Notes: generated by a model from the letters alone, not told the origin. 64,000 bases of DNA from JAFDVN01 sp964472275 (GCA_964472275.1 CAYYJN010000008.1:1-64000), one strand, 5' to 3'; counted from the stretch's first letter, positions 50,573 through 59,318 are shown. Program-made: numbers and translations.

Positions 50573-52560
50573 GGAGGGAAAGCTTTCAACCAGGCCTCGT
50601 CGCGGATGGGGATGCCCAGCTCCTCGGCCTTCGCGAGTTTAGAACCGGCCTTCTCTCCGGCGAGCAGCAGCGTCGTCTTCTTGGAGACGGAGCCGCTCAC
50701 CTTCGCGCCGAGGCGCTGAAGAAGGGCCTCGGCCTCTTCGCGGGAAAGCGAGGGCAGGGTGCCGGTGACGACCGCGATCTCGCCGCTCAATGGCAGGCTT
50801 TCGCGATCCACGGGCGCGGGCGCTTCGGGCGCGATGCCCATGGCCGCGAGTTCGGCGGGCAGCGAAGCATGCAGGGCCGCGAAGGCGCGCAGGGCGGCGG
50901 CGACCTTCGGACCCACCTCGTTCACCGTCTGGAGCGCGTCTTCGTCGGCGATCCAAAGTGTGTCGAGGCTGGGGAACGCCTGGGCCAGCAGTTCGGCCGT
51001 GCGCACGCCCACCATGGGAATGCCGAGGGCGTGAATCCATCGCGCCAGCGGTTTGGTCCGCGCCTTCGCCAGTTCATGGAGCACATTCCGCGCGCTCTTC
51101 TCCGCCATGCGGTCGAGCCCCGCGAGGAAGGCGAGGCTGTTGCGCGGGTCGTCGAGCAGCTTGAAGAGCTCCCAGGGATGCTTGAAGCGGTTCGATGCGA
51201 CGAGTTGCTCGACGAGCGCTTCGCCGATGCCTTCGATGTCCAGCGCACTCCGCGACGCGAAGTGGAGGAAGCGGGCCGTGAGTTTCGCCGGGCATTCGGG
51301 GTTGAGGCAGCGGATGGCCACTTCCGCGTCGTCATCCTTGCCCACCGCGCCGCCGCAGACGGGGCAGGCGGAAGGCGGCGCGGGCGGCGGGAGATTCCGC
51401 TCAGCCTCGCCGGGGACGAGGGCCACGACCTTCGGGATCACATCGCCGCCCTTTTCGATGAAGACGCGATGGCCCACGGCGACGCCGAGGCGGGCCAGTT
51501 CATCGGCGTTGTGCAGCGTCGCGCGGCGCACGGTGGAGCCCGCCACTTCGACGGCTTCGAGTTCCGCGACGGGCGTGAGCTTGCCCGTGCGGCCCACCTG
51601 CCAGGTGATGCCAAGCACCGTCGTCGTCGCTTGCGTCGCCGGGAATTTGAACGCGATGGCCCAGCGCGGCGCGCGGTCGGTGAAGCCGAGCTTCGCCTGG
51701 AGCGCCGCATCCTTCACTTTGACGACGACGCCGTCAATATCGAAGCCGAGCGCGGCGCGGCGCTCGCCCACCTGTTGGATGAAGGCGAGCACCGCGTCGA
51801 GGTCGCCTTCGACGCGCAGCGGCATGGGTGTGAAGCCGTAGGTTTCGAGGCGTTTCATGCCCGCCGCGTGATCCGTCTCGCCGATCACCTGCCAGGGCAG
51901 GAAGGCGAGGCGGCGGCGGGCGACTTCCTGCGAGTCCAACAGCTTCAGCGAACCGCTCGCCGTGTTGCGCGGGTTGGCGTAGCGGGGCTCGCCCTTCGCG
52001 TCGCGCTCGCGGTTGAGTTCCTCCCAGCGTTTGCGGGAGAGGAAGACCTCGCCGCGCACCATCAGGCTCGCAGGCGTGTCCTTGGGCAGGAGTAGCGGAA
52101 TGTCGGGGATGGCGCGGGCGTTTTCCGTCACCGTCTCACCCGTCTCGCCATCGCCGCGGGTGATGGCGCGGACGAGCGCGCGGTCTTCGTAGATCAGCGA
52201 AAGCGACAGGCCGTCCACCTTCAGCTCGGCCACATAGTCCACGGGCAGGAGCGTACCAAGCCCCTTCTGGACCTTCGCGTCCCACTCGCGGACTTCGCCC
52301 TCGGAATAGGCGTTGTCGAGGCTGTACATCGGCGGCTCGTGGCGGCCGGGCGCGAAGGCCTCCACCGGCGGCGCGCCCACGCGGCGGGTGGGGCTGTTGG
52401 GATCGGCGAGATCGGGATGGGCCGCTTCGAGCTCGCGCAGCTCCCGCTCCAGCGCATCGTACTCGGCGTCGGAGAGCGTGGGCTGGTCGAGCACATAGTA
52501 GCGGTAGCGGTGCTGGCGCACCTGCGCCGCTAGATCGCGGAGGCGGGAGGGGATGTCCAT
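50569..52560 (-). CDS. ligA: NAD-dependent DNA ligase
   Basis: A 663-residue LigA. Domain Ia helix (RYRYYVLDQPTLSDAEYD), the adenylated Lys114 in AELKVDGLS, RGDGETGETVTENAR, the Cys4 zinc finger (ACPVCGG ... CLNPECPAK), helix-hairpin-helix repeats (LDIEGIGEALVEQL) and a C-terminal BRCT domain (IAVVTGTLPSLSREEAEALL) are all present. It seals nicks in replication and repair. Its ATG shares a base with the rodA stop; this coupling of a ligase to cell-shape genes is uncommon. Confidence 0.97.
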   Translation of the reverse strand: MDIPSRLRDLAAQVRQHRYRYYVLDQPTLSDAEYDALERELRELEAAHPDLADPNSPTRRVGAPPVEAFAPGRHEPPMYSLDNAYSEGEVREWDAKVQKGLGTLLPVDYVAELKVDGLSLSLIYEDRALVRAITRGDGETGETVTENARAIPDIPLLLPKDTPASLMVRGEVFLSRKRWEELNRERDAKGEPRYANPRNTASGSLKLLDSQEVARRRLAFLPWQVIGETDHAAGMKRLETYGFTPMPLRVEGDLDAVLAFIQQVGERRAALGFDIDGVVVKVKDAALQAKLGFTDRAPRWAIAFKFPATQATTTVLGITWQVGRTGKLTPVAELEAVEVAGSTVRRATLHNADELARLGVAVGHRVFIEKGGDVIPKVVALVPGEAERNLPPPAPPSACPVCGGAVGKDDDAEVAIRCLNPECPAKLTARFLHFASRSALDIEGIGEALVEQLVASNRFKHPWELFKLLDDPRNSLAFLAGLDRMAEKSARNVLHELAKARTKPLARWIHALGIPMVGVRTAELLAQAFPSLDTLWIADEDALQTVNEVGPKVAAALRAFAALHASLPAELAAMGIAPEAPAPVDRESLPLSGEIAVVTGTLPSLSREEAEALLQRLGAKVSGSVSKKTTLLLAGEKAGSKLAKAEELGIPIRDEAWLKAFPP

Positions 52561-53645
52561 CACCGGATTCTCGCGCGGTGGAGGGCGCCCATCACCACCC
52601 CCAGCGCGAGGAAGACGCTGAGGGTGGAGCTGCCGCCGTAGCTGAAGAAGGGCAAGGCGATGCCCTTGTTGGGCAGCGCGCCCGCCACCATGCCCACATT
52701 GACGAGGATGTGCATAGCGAAGATCCCGGCGGCGCCGGTGCAGTAGTAGGACTCCGCGAGGGTCTTGGCGGCGCGCGCGCCTTCCAGCAGGCGCATCAGC
52801 AGCGCGCCGTAGAGGCCGAGGGCGATGAGCACGCCGAGAAAGCCGCGTTCCTCCGCCCACACGGCGAAGACGAAGTCCGTCGTCTTCACCGGCAGGTAAT
52901 TGAGCTGGGTCTGGCTTCCGCCGGTGAAGCCCTTGCCGACGAGACCGCCCGCGCCGATGGCGATGCGGCTCTGGGTGATCTGGTAGCCCTTGCCTTGAGG
53001 ATCGCTTTCGGGGTCGAGGAAGATGCGGACGCGATCCTTCTGGTAGGGGCGCAGCACCTTCTTCCACGCGACGACGCCCACGATGGGCAGCAGCACGAGT
53101 ATGAGCGCGAGGGCGCGCTTGCGCAGGCCCTTCATGAGCGGGATCAGGAGCAGGATGGGCGTGAAGCTGAGGGCCATGCCCAGGTCCGGCTGCTTCAGCA
53201 CGAGCAGCATGGGGAAGACGACGATGGCCGCCGCGCCGAGCAGGTCTCTTCCCTCCACGCGGTCCATGGGCCGCGTGCCGAGGCGATGGGCGACGAAGAG
53301 CAGCGTCACCCACTTCATCAGTTCCGAGGGCTGGAAGGTCTGGCCGCCGATGGCGAGCCAGCGTTTCGCGCCGCCGATGCGGTGGCCGATGAGCAGCACC
53401 GCCACGAGGCTGAGGATGCCGACGGAATAGATGAGCAGGCTTTTCCGGAAGAGGCGCGTCGGGTCCACGCTCGCCATGGCGGCCATGGAGAGGAGGCCGA
53501 CGGCGTTCCAGGCGCTCTGCTTCATCCAGAGATTCGCCTGGCTGGTGCCCCGGCCCGCGGAGTAGAGCGTCAGCGTGCCCATGAAGAGCAGGGCGAGGAT
53601 CAGAAGCAGGAGGCGGCCATCCGCGGCCCGGAGTCGGCGCAGCAT
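52560..53645 (-). CDS. rodA: rod shape-determining protein RodA (SEDS glycosyltransferase)
   Basis: A 361-residue polytopic SEDS protein, the peptidoglycan polymerase of the elongation complex. About ten hydrophobic helices are visible; RWLAIGGQTFQPSELMK, LLVLKQPDLGMAL, and GIALPFFSYGGSS are the conserved family blocks, with the catalytic Asp-type motif in QPDLG. It follows mrdA directly (start and stop share a base) and precedes ligA. Partner is PBP2 encoded upstream. Confidence 0.95.
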   Translation of the reverse strand: MLRRLRAADGRLLLLILALLFMGTLTLYSAGRGTSQANLWMKQSAWNAVGLLSMAAMASVDPTRLFRKSLLIYSVGILSLVAVLLIGHRIGGAKRWLAIGGQTFQPSELMKWVTLLFVAHRLGTRPMDRVEGRDLLGAAAIVVFPMLLVLKQPDLGMALSFTPILLLIPLMKGLRKRALALILVLLPIVGVVAWKKVLRPYQKDRVRIFLDPESDPQGKGYQITQSRIAIGAGGLVGKGFTGGSQTQLNYLPVKTTDFVFAVWAEERGFLGVLIALGLYGALLMRLLEGARAAKTLAESYYCTGAAGIFAMHILVNVGMVAGALPNKGIALPFFSYGGSSTLSVFLALGVVMGALHRARIR

Positions 53646-55522
53646 CAGTCCTCCTCGCTCGGTTCGAGGTGGAAGGCGTCCGGCACGCGCCCGCCGGGGG
53701 GCGGCAGCGGATGCTTGATGCGGTCCACGAACCAGTACTGGATGAGCTTCGCCGCGATGGGCGCGGCGGCATCGGAGCCGAAGCCCGCGTTCTCCACCAC
53801 CACCGCGAAGGCGATCTGCGGATTGGTGGTGGGCGCGTAGCCCGCGAAGAGGGAGTTGTCCTTCAGATGCTTGGCGAGCTGGGCGTAGTGCTTTTTGTCC
53901 ACGAAGGTGGTCACCTGGCTCGTGCCCGTCTTGCCGGAGAAGGGGACCTCCTTCGCCACCTGCCGCACCAAGGGGTTGGTCGCGGCGGTGCCGCTCTCCA
54001 CTACATGGGCCATGCCCTCGTGGAGTACGGCCCACCAATCCGGATTGGTCGTGTCCACGCGGCGGACTTGAGGCGGCGGTTCGGCGTCCCGCTGGCCCGT
54101 GGTCGGGTCCTGGAAGCCGTAGAAGAGGTGCGGCGTGAACTCCTTGCCCTGGGTCGCGAGCAGCGCGTAGAACCGCGCAAGGGCCATGGGCGTCATGCCC
54201 ACCGCGCCCTGGCCGATGCCGACGCTGATGGTCTCGCCCGCGTACCACTTCTCCTTCTTCACGCGCCGCTTCCACTCGCGGCTGGGCACCCGCGGCGCGC
54301 GCTCGCTGGGAAGGTCCACGCCCGTGGGCACGGTGAGCCCGTACTTCTCCGCCGTCTCGAAGATCTGGTCAATGTCGAGGCGCGAGGCGACTTCATAGAA
54401 ATAGATGTCGCAGCTCTTCGCGATGGCGCCGATGAGATCCAGGCTGCCGTGGCTGGCGTCGCAGCGGAAATCGTGACCGTAAAAGCTCTTGTGTCCGCCG
54501 CAGTAGAAGACCGTGTGCGGCGTGATCACATGGTGTTCGAGACCCGCCAGCGCCATGAGCAGCTTCCAGGTGGAGCCCGGCGCGTAGATGCCTTGGGTGG
54601 CGCGATTGAGCATGGGCCGCACGGGGTTGCGCAGGTAGCGGTCCACCATCTCCTGGCTGAGGCGGTCCAGGAAGAGGTTCGGATCGTAGCCGGGACTCGA
54701 ATACATCGCGAGCACGCCGCCGTCGCGCAGATCCAGCACCACCGCCGCGCCCTTCTCATCGCCGAAGGCGTCCTTGGCGGTCTTCTGGAGCCCGGCGTCC
54801 AGCGTGAGGTAGAGGCTCTTGCCGGGCTTCGGGTCCGTGCGATCGAGGCTCGCCACTTCGCGGCCGAGCTGGTCCACGAGCACGCGCTTCTCGCCATCCA
54901 CGCCCTTGAGCTTGGCGTCGCCGCTGTCTTCATACCCCGCGCGGCCGACGATTTCACCAAGCTGGTAGCGGCCCGGATCCTTGGCCATCATCTGGTCGTC
55001 CACCTCGGACACATAGCCGAGCACATGGCCCGAGAGATCGTCGCCCAGGTAGACGCGGCGGGGCGCGACCTGCACGCTCAGGAACGGATAGCGCGCGCGC
55101 ACGCGCTCCGCGAGCGCGATCCCGCCTTCGTCCAGGTTCTCCATGAGCACGAGGGGACGGCCTTTGGGAGCCTGGCGAAACGCGCGGATCTTGCGCGCGG
55201 TTTCAAGCGGATCGAGGCCCAGGGCCGTGGCGAGGTCCGCCACCACGGCGGGATCGGAAGGGAGGTCTTCGCGTTGGATGACGAGGTGCAGCGCCCGGCG
55301 GTTGTCCGCGAGCGGGTCGCCGTTGCGGTCGAAGATGATGCCGCGGGGCGCGGGAAGCGCGCGCTCCTTCACGGCCTGGCTGAGAGCCTGCTTTTCGAAT
55401 TCCCCATGGCGGACGAGCTGGAGCCAGCCGTAGAAGAGCGCGAGGAAGGCGAGCGCGGCCAGGAGCAGCACCTGGACCACGCCGATGCGGCGGCTCAGGA
55501 GGTGGCGGGAACGGGCGTCCAT
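53645..55522 (-). CDS. mrdA: penicillin-binding protein 2 (transpeptidase)
   Basis: A 625-residue class B PBP with one N-terminal transmembrane helix (RIGVVQVLLLAALAFLALFY). The pedestal domain contains PAPRGIIFDRNGDPLADNR. The transpeptidase motifs are STWK (in YAPGSTWKLL), SCD in KSCDIYFYE (the S-x-N position, as in E. coli PBP2) and KTG in SGKTGTSQ. It cross-links side-wall peptidoglycan with RodA. It lies directly between mreD and rodA. Confidence 0.96.
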   Translation of the reverse strand: MDARSRHLLSRRIGVVQVLLLAALAFLALFYGWLQLVRHGEFEKQALSQAVKERALPAPRGIIFDRNGDPLADNRRALHLVIQREDLPSDPAVVADLATALGLDPLETARKIRAFRQAPKGRPLVLMENLDEGGIALAERVRARYPFLSVQVAPRRVYLGDDLSGHVLGYVSEVDDQMMAKDPGRYQLGEIVGRAGYEDSGDAKLKGVDGEKRVLVDQLGREVASLDRTDPKPGKSLYLTLDAGLQKTAKDAFGDEKGAAVVLDLRDGGVLAMYSSPGYDPNLFLDRLSQEMVDRYLRNPVRPMLNRATQGIYAPGSTWKLLMALAGLEHHVITPHTVFYCGGHKSFYGHDFRCDASHGSLDLIGAIAKSCDIYFYEVASRLDIDQIFETAEKYGLTVPTGVDLPSERAPRVPSREWKRRVKKEKWYAGETISVGIGQGAVGMTPMALARFYALLATQGKEFTPHLFYGFQDPTTGQRDAEPPPQVRRVDTTNPDWWAVLHEGMAHVVESGTAATNPLVRQVAKEVPFSGKTGTSQVTTFVDKKHYAQLAKHLKDNSLFAGYAPTTNPQIAFAVVVENAGFGSDAAAPIAAKLIQYWFVDRIKHPLPPPGGRVPDAFHLEPSEED

Positions 55523-55538
55523 CAGCGCGTGGAGGGCA

Positions 55539-56021
55539 TCAACGCCCCCCGGGCCGCTGCCAGCGCCAGGTGAGCCAGCCCCAGAATGGAAGCCCGAGCA
55601 GGACCCAGGCCCAGGTCCAGCCCCAGAGGTGCGGCCCCGCCGCGATCCGCACGGCGAGGTGGACGAGCAGGATCCAGGCGAGCGCCAGCGCGGCCTGGCG
55701 GCCGAGCCAGCCTTTGAGCGAATCCACCGGCCACTCCAGCAGCAGCCAGCGGGCGGCCAGCGCGAGCGTCATGTCCGCCCACGCCGTTCCGCCCAGGTGC
55801 GGGTAGATGCGAAGGCTGCCTTCCAGCGCCCAACCGCCCGCCGCGGCCCAGATGGCGGTGAGCAGCGCAGATTCGGGATCCAACGCGAAGCCGAGCACGA
55901 GCGCCGCGTGCAGCAGGCTTTGAGGTCCGGACCACGGCGCGAGCAGGACGAGACCCAGCACGCACGCTGCGGCGGCGATGGCCCGCTGAAAGGGCGGGCG
56001 GAGATGCAGCACGCGTTTCAT
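55539..56021 (-). CDS. mreD: rod shape-determining protein MreD-like
   Basis: A 160-residue membrane protein with about five hydrophobic helices (AIAAAACVLGLVLLA, LLHAALVLGFALDPESALL, and others). It has the poor sequence conservation typical of MreD but the right size, topology and place: directly after mreC (4-base overlap) and before mrdA. The longer open frame upstream is within mreC in another frame. The G-W-A-L-E-G-S-L-R-I region resembles the MreD core. Confidence 0.8.
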   Translation of the reverse strand: MKRVLHLRPPFQRAIAAAACVLGLVLLAPWSGPQSLLHAALVLGFALDPESALLTAIWAAAGGWALEGSLRIYPHLGGTAWADMTLALAARWLLLEWPVDSLKGWLGRQAALALAWILLVHLAVRIAAGPHLWGWTWAWVLLGLPFWGWLTWRWQRPGGR

Positions 56022-56893
56022 GGCGCGCCTCCCGTCTTGGTGGAAGGCACCAGCGGCGGCTGATCTTCGAGGGGCGACGCGGGCGGCAGGATCAGCACCG
56101 CGGGCAGGCGCCGCAGGGGCGCGGCGAGCGCCACCGTCACCTTCAGCTCCAGGTCGCCGGGCTTCGCCTCCGTCACATAGCCGACCAGCAGGCCGCGCGG
56201 GAAGACGCGATCCAGGCCGGAGGTGTAGACCGCCTCGCCGGGCTGCACCACCTCCTGGTTGTTGAGGTAGCGGATCACGCCCTGGTTGTAGCCCACGCCT
56301 TGCAGGACGCCCGTGGCGCGCGAGCGGGCGAGCATGACGCCGATGGACGCGTTGGGCGCGTCGGCGGAGAGCACTTCGCTCTGGGTCGCGCCCACGCTCC
56401 AAAGGCGGCCCACCACGCCTTCGGGCGCGATGACGCCCTGATCCTGCTGGAAGCCTCGGTCCCGTCCGCCTTCCAGGGTGAGCCCCCCGAAGGGCACGCC
56501 CACGGGCGCGAGCAGCACCCGCGCCGCCTCGGTGGGGAGCGGCACCTTGGCCTTTAGGCCGAGCGTTTGCGCGGCGGCTTCGCCATCCACCAGCCGCGGC
56601 GCGTTGGCCATGCGTTCGGTTTCAAGGGCCAGGACCTGCTGGCGCAGCGCCGCGATCTCGTCCTGAGCCTTCGCCAGATCGCCCGCGCGTTCGGCGCGGT
56701 GGAGCCGCCATCCGCGCCACGCGGACGCGAGGCTTTCCACGGGCCGCGCGGCGGCCGACGCGACGCTCGCCCACGAGCCGCCCGCCTTCGGGCCGGAAAG
56801 CACCCAGACGCCATGACCCACCCAAAGCAGGATCAGGGCCCAGCGCCGTCGGCCCGTGGGCGACCAGCCCCAGGAAGAAGCCGGGCGCGCCAT
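56018..56893 (-). CDS. mreC: rod shape-determining protein MreC
   Basis: A 291-residue bitopic periplasmic protein. After an N-terminal transmembrane helix comes a coiled-coil (AERAGDLAKAQDEIAALRQQ) and the two beta domains: VLLAPVGVPFGGLTLEGGRD, QGVIAPEGVVGRLWSVG and GEAVYTSGLDRVFPRGLLVG are all characteristic. It scaffolds the elongation complex with MreB, MreD, RodA and PBP2. A Pro-rich tail ends the protein. A repeat element separates it from mreB. Confidence 0.93.
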   Translation of the reverse strand: MARPASSWGWSPTGRRRWALILLWVGHGVWVLSGPKAGGSWASVASAAARPVESLASAWRGWRLHRAERAGDLAKAQDEIAALRQQVLALETERMANAPRLVDGEAAAQTLGLKAKVPLPTEAARVLLAPVGVPFGGLTLEGGRDRGFQQDQGVIAPEGVVGRLWSVGATQSEVLSADAPNASIGVMLARSRATGVLQGVGYNQGVIRYLNNQEVVQPGEAVYTSGLDRVFPRGLLVGYVTEAKPGDLELKVTVALAAPLRRLPAVLILPPASPLEDQPPLVPSTKTGGAP

Positions 56894-56901
56894 GCGCGCG
56901 G

Positions 56902-56982
56902 GGCCTCAGGCCGCGGGCCGCGGGCCTCGGGCCGTTCCCCGCGTGGCGGAGACCCAAGGCACGAGGTCCGAGGCCCGTGGCC
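56902..56982. repeat. GGC-heptamer inverted element (copy D) between mreB and mreC
   Basis: Left arm GGCCTCA GGCCGCG GGCCGCG GGCCTCG GGCCGTT; right arm on the other strand GGCCACG GGCCTCG GACCTCG TGCCTTG GGTCTCC. The core GGTCTCCGC is shared with copy B. Lying inside the mre operon, it could attenuate transcription between mreB and mreC. Confidence 0.7.
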
Positions 56983-56988
56983 GCATCA

Positions 56989-58032
56989 TCAATCCAGGAT
57001 CTGGATGCGGCGGAGGAAGGGGATGTTGTCCAGCAACTGCGCGGTACCGCGCACCACGGCCGTCTGCGGATCCTCGGCGCGGTAGACCGGCAGGTGCGTC
57101 TCCTTGCGGATGCGCTCGTCCAGTCCCTGGATCAAGGAGCCGCCGCCCGTGAGGCAGATGCCGCGGTCAATGAGGTCCGCCGCGAGCTGGGGCGGCGTCT
57201 CGTTCAGGGCGCGGCGCACGAGGTCAATGATCGCGTTGATGGGTTCGGCGAGCGCTTCGCGGATTTCCGCGTCGTGGAGCGTGAGCGTTTTCGGCAGGCC
57301 CTCGAACTGATCGCGGCCCGAGACTTCCATGGTGCGGGTGTGCTCGTTCGGCCAGGCGCTGCCCAGCGTCCACTTCACTTCCTCGGCCGCGGCCTCGGAG
57401 ATGAGCACATTGTATTTCTCGCGGATGTACTTGGAGATCGCCTCGTCCATCTCGTCGCCCGCGATGAGGATGGAGTCGCTGAAGACCTTGCCGTTGTAGC
57501 TGATGACCGCCACATCCGTCGTGCCGCCGCCGATGTCCACGATCATGCAACCGCGCTTTTCGTTGATGGCGAGCCCCGCGCCGATGGCGGCCACCATGGT
57601 CTGGTCCACGATGAACACCTCGCCCGCCTTGGCGTCGTAGCAGCACTGGCGCACCGCGCGGCGGGCGACCTGGTGGGCGCGGGGCGGCACGCTCACGACG
57701 ATGCGCGTGCGTGCGATGCCGCGGTTGGGACGCGCCTTGCCGATGAAGGACGCGAGCATCTTCTCGGCGGCGTCCACCTCGAAGATCATGCCGTCCTTCA
57801 TGGGACGGACGGTCTTGACGCCCTGGGGCGCGCGGCCGAGGAGCTGCTTCGCCTCGTTGCCCACGGCCTCCACTTCGCCGGTGACGGTGTTCAGCGCGAC
57901 GATGGAGGGCTCGTAGATGACGATGCGCCCCGCCTGCTTGGTGTGCACCAGCGTCGAGGCGGTGCCCAGGTCAATGGCCAGGTCCGTCGTGAAGAGGTTG
58001 GACCAGAACTGGCTTGAAAAGATGCTTGCCAC
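56989..58032 (-). CDS. mreB: rod shape-determining protein MreB
   Basis: A 347-residue actin-like protein from a GTG start with AGGAG 6 bases upstream. DLAIDLGTASTLVH (phosphate 1), VPPRAHQVARRAV, VDIGGGTTDVAVISY (phosphate 2), GDEMDEAI and LTGGGSLIQGLD (adenosine) are all MreB hallmarks. It forms membrane-bound filaments that direct side-wall growth, so the cell is probably rod-shaped. It is the first gene of the shape operon. Confidence 0.98.
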   Translation of the reverse strand: MASIFSSQFWSNLFTTDLAIDLGTASTLVHTKQAGRIVIYEPSIVALNTVTGEVEAVGNEAKQLLGRAPQGVKTVRPMKDGMIFEVDAAEKMLASFIGKARPNRGIARTRIVVSVPPRAHQVARRAVRQCCYDAKAGEVFIVDQTMVAAIGAGLAINEKRGCMIVDIGGGTTDVAVISYNGKVFSDSILIAGDEMDEAISKYIREKYNVLISEAAAEEVKWTLGSAWPNEHTRTMEVSGRDQFEGLPKTLTLHDAEIREALAEPINAIIDLVRRALNETPPQLAADLIDRGICLTGGGSLIQGLDERIRKETHLPVYRAEDPQTAVVRGTAQLLDNIPFLRRIQILD

Positions 58033-58078
58033 CGGGGACTCCTGACGCGATTCGAGCGGACCTACTAGGGTGCCACAC

Positions 58079-58375
58079 CTACTTGGCGGCGGCGGCCAGC
58101 ACTTCCTGGACGAAGAGATCCGGATCGAAGCGGGTGGGCAGCTCCTTGTGGTAGCCCCGCACCCAGGACCGGCCGTTCACGAGCACGAAGGGGATGGCCG
58201 TCTTGCCCGTCTCCCGCTCCAGTCGGTCGGCGGCGCCCTCCGCCTCCTCGATGTCCACCACGGGGAAGGCGAGCCCTTCCCGGTCCAGCCAGGCCTTCAG
58301 GCGCTTGCAGTCCGAGCACCAGCCCGCGCTGTAGATCTGAAGGTCGAGCCCTGCGAGGTCCTTCGGCGTCGCCAT
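58079..58375 (-). CDS. glutaredoxin-like thioredoxin-fold protein
   Basis: A 98-residue thioredoxin-fold protein with the redox motif Cys20-Ser-Asp-Cys23 (GWCSDCKRLK). The sequence AIPFVLVNGRSWVRGY gives the cis-Pro region and the end DLFVQEVLAAAAK the last helix. It resembles the glutaredoxin/mycoredoxin group; CSDC is an uncommon active site. It may reduce disulfides or mixed disulfides in the cytoplasm. It lies 46 bases after mreB's start, on the same strand but downstream of it. Confidence 0.83.
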   Translation of the reverse strand: MATPKDLAGLDLQIYSAGWCSDCKRLKAWLDREGLAFPVVDIEEAEGAADRLERETGKTAIPFVLVNGRSWVRGYHKELPTRFDPDLFVQEVLAAAAK

Positions 58376-58424
58376 CGCATCCTCCTGCTGTCATTCTGGG
58401 GCATTCCCGTCTGAAGAGGACCCC

Positions 58425-59051
58425 ATGAAGCGCACCCTCATCGCCGTCGGCGCCACCCTCGGAACCCTCGCCGCCCTGCTGGGCTGCGACCGCGACGCGG
58501 CGGCTCCCGCGGCCGACGCCAGCGCCGTCCTCGCCAATGTGAACGGCACCCGCATCACCCAGGCCATGCTGGAAGCGACGGTCCACGCCGGAATCCAGGA
58601 CGCGGCCAAGGCCGAGGCCTTCTTGAAGGAGCCCGCCTATCAGGGCCAGCGCGCCCAGCTCGTGCACCAGCTCGCCACCCAGGCCGCCATCGAGCAGCTC
58701 GCCGCGAAGGCCGGCATCGAGAAGGACCCGGCCGTGGCGCTGAATCTGGCGCAGGCCCGGGCCAACATCTATGCCAGCGTCCTCGCCAGCCGCGCCGCGG
58801 GCAACGCCGAGCCCACCGAAGAGCAGATGAAGGCCTTCTACGAAGAGCAGGTCGCTGCCCGCAAGGCTTCCGGCCAGGGGCAGGACCTCCCGGATTACGC
58901 CCACATTGACCCCCGCGTGAAGGCGATGCTGCCCGAGCTCGTCCACCGCGATCAGTTCCAGAAGGCCCAGGCCGCCTTCCAGCAGACCCTGAAGACCCAA
59001 GTGCCCGTCACCTACGCCGAAGGCCTCCAGTCGCCCGAGTCCGAGTACTGA
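58425..59051 (+). CDS. SurA/PpiD-type N-terminal domain lipoprotein
   Basis: A 208-residue lipoprotein: signal with lipobox LAALLGC. The mature part begins VLANVNGTRITQAMLEATV, the usual start of SurA/PrsA-type chaperones, followed by helices and PTEEQMKAFYEEQVAARK, which in that family precedes the parvulin domain; the prolyl isomerase domain itself is missing. It may be a periplasmic chaperone without isomerase activity. It faces away from the glutaredoxin-like gene. Confidence 0.75.
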   Translation: MKRTLIAVGATLGTLAALLGCDRDAAAPAADASAVLANVNGTRITQAMLEATVHAGIQDAAKAEAFLKEPAYQGQRAQLVHQLATQAAIEQLAAKAGIEKDPAVALNLAQARANIYASVLASRAAGNAEPTEEQMKAFYEEQVAARKASGQGQDLPDYAHIDPRVKAMLPELVHRDQFQKAQAAFQQTLKTQVPVTYAEGLQSPESEY

Positions 59052-59055
59052 ATCC

Positions 59056-59204
59056 GGCTGCGGGCTCCAGGCTACGGGCCACGCGGTTGGGCCCGAAATC
59101 CCCAACAGGTCGTCAGCCTACGACTTTGAACCGGATTCAAGTCGTAGGCTGACTCAATGCAGGGCTTTGGTCGGCACCTACCGCGTTGCCTGGAGTCCGG
59201 AGTC
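59056..59204. repeat. GGC-heptamer inverted element (copy E) with inner hairpin
   Basis: Left arm GGCTGCG GGCTCCA GGCTACG GGCCACG CGGTTGG at 59056-59090; the right arm at about 59174-59204 reads on the other strand GGACTCC AGGCAAC GCGGTAGG, matching the left arm with one gap. A separate perfect hairpin sits between them. It fills the space between the lipoprotein gene and tRNA-Phe. Confidence 0.65.
59112..59153 (+). terminator. 15-bp hairpin between lipoprotein gene and tRNA
   Basis: GTCAGCCTACGACTT (59112-59126) pairs exactly with AAGTCGTAGGCTGAC (59139-59153); three more pairs inside are possible. No T-run follows. Placed 60 bases after the lipoprotein stop, it may end that transcript or belong to the surrounding repeat element. 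Confidence 0.6.
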
Positions 59205-59213
59205 AAAAACCCA

Positions 59214-59236
59214 AAGGGCCCCTTCGCGGGGCCCTT
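59214..59236 (-). terminator. rho-independent terminator of tRNA-Phe
   Basis: AAGGGCCCC and GGGGCCCTT pair with a 5-base loop; on the minus strand the stem is followed by TTTGGGTTTTTGA, a T-rich run. It begins 7 bases after the 3' end of the tRNA. Confidence 0.85.
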
Positions 59237-59242
59237 GTGCCG

Positions 59243-59318
59243 TGGTGGCCAGAGAGGGAATCGAACCCCCGACACATGGATTTTCAGTCCATTGCTCTAC
59301 CAACTGAGCTACCTGGCC
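59243..59318 (-). tRNA. tRNA-Phe (GAA)
   Basis: A 76-base tRNA with CCA encoded. Acceptor stem GGCCAGG pairs with TCTGGCC (one G-U), the D arm is GCTCAGTTGGTAGAGC, the anticodon arm ATGGA-CTGAAAA-TCCAT gives anticodon GAA, the variable loop is GTGTC and the T arm GGGGGTTCGATTCCCTC. It is followed by its own terminator and lies between the lipoprotein gene and a membrane protein gene. Confidence 0.97.
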
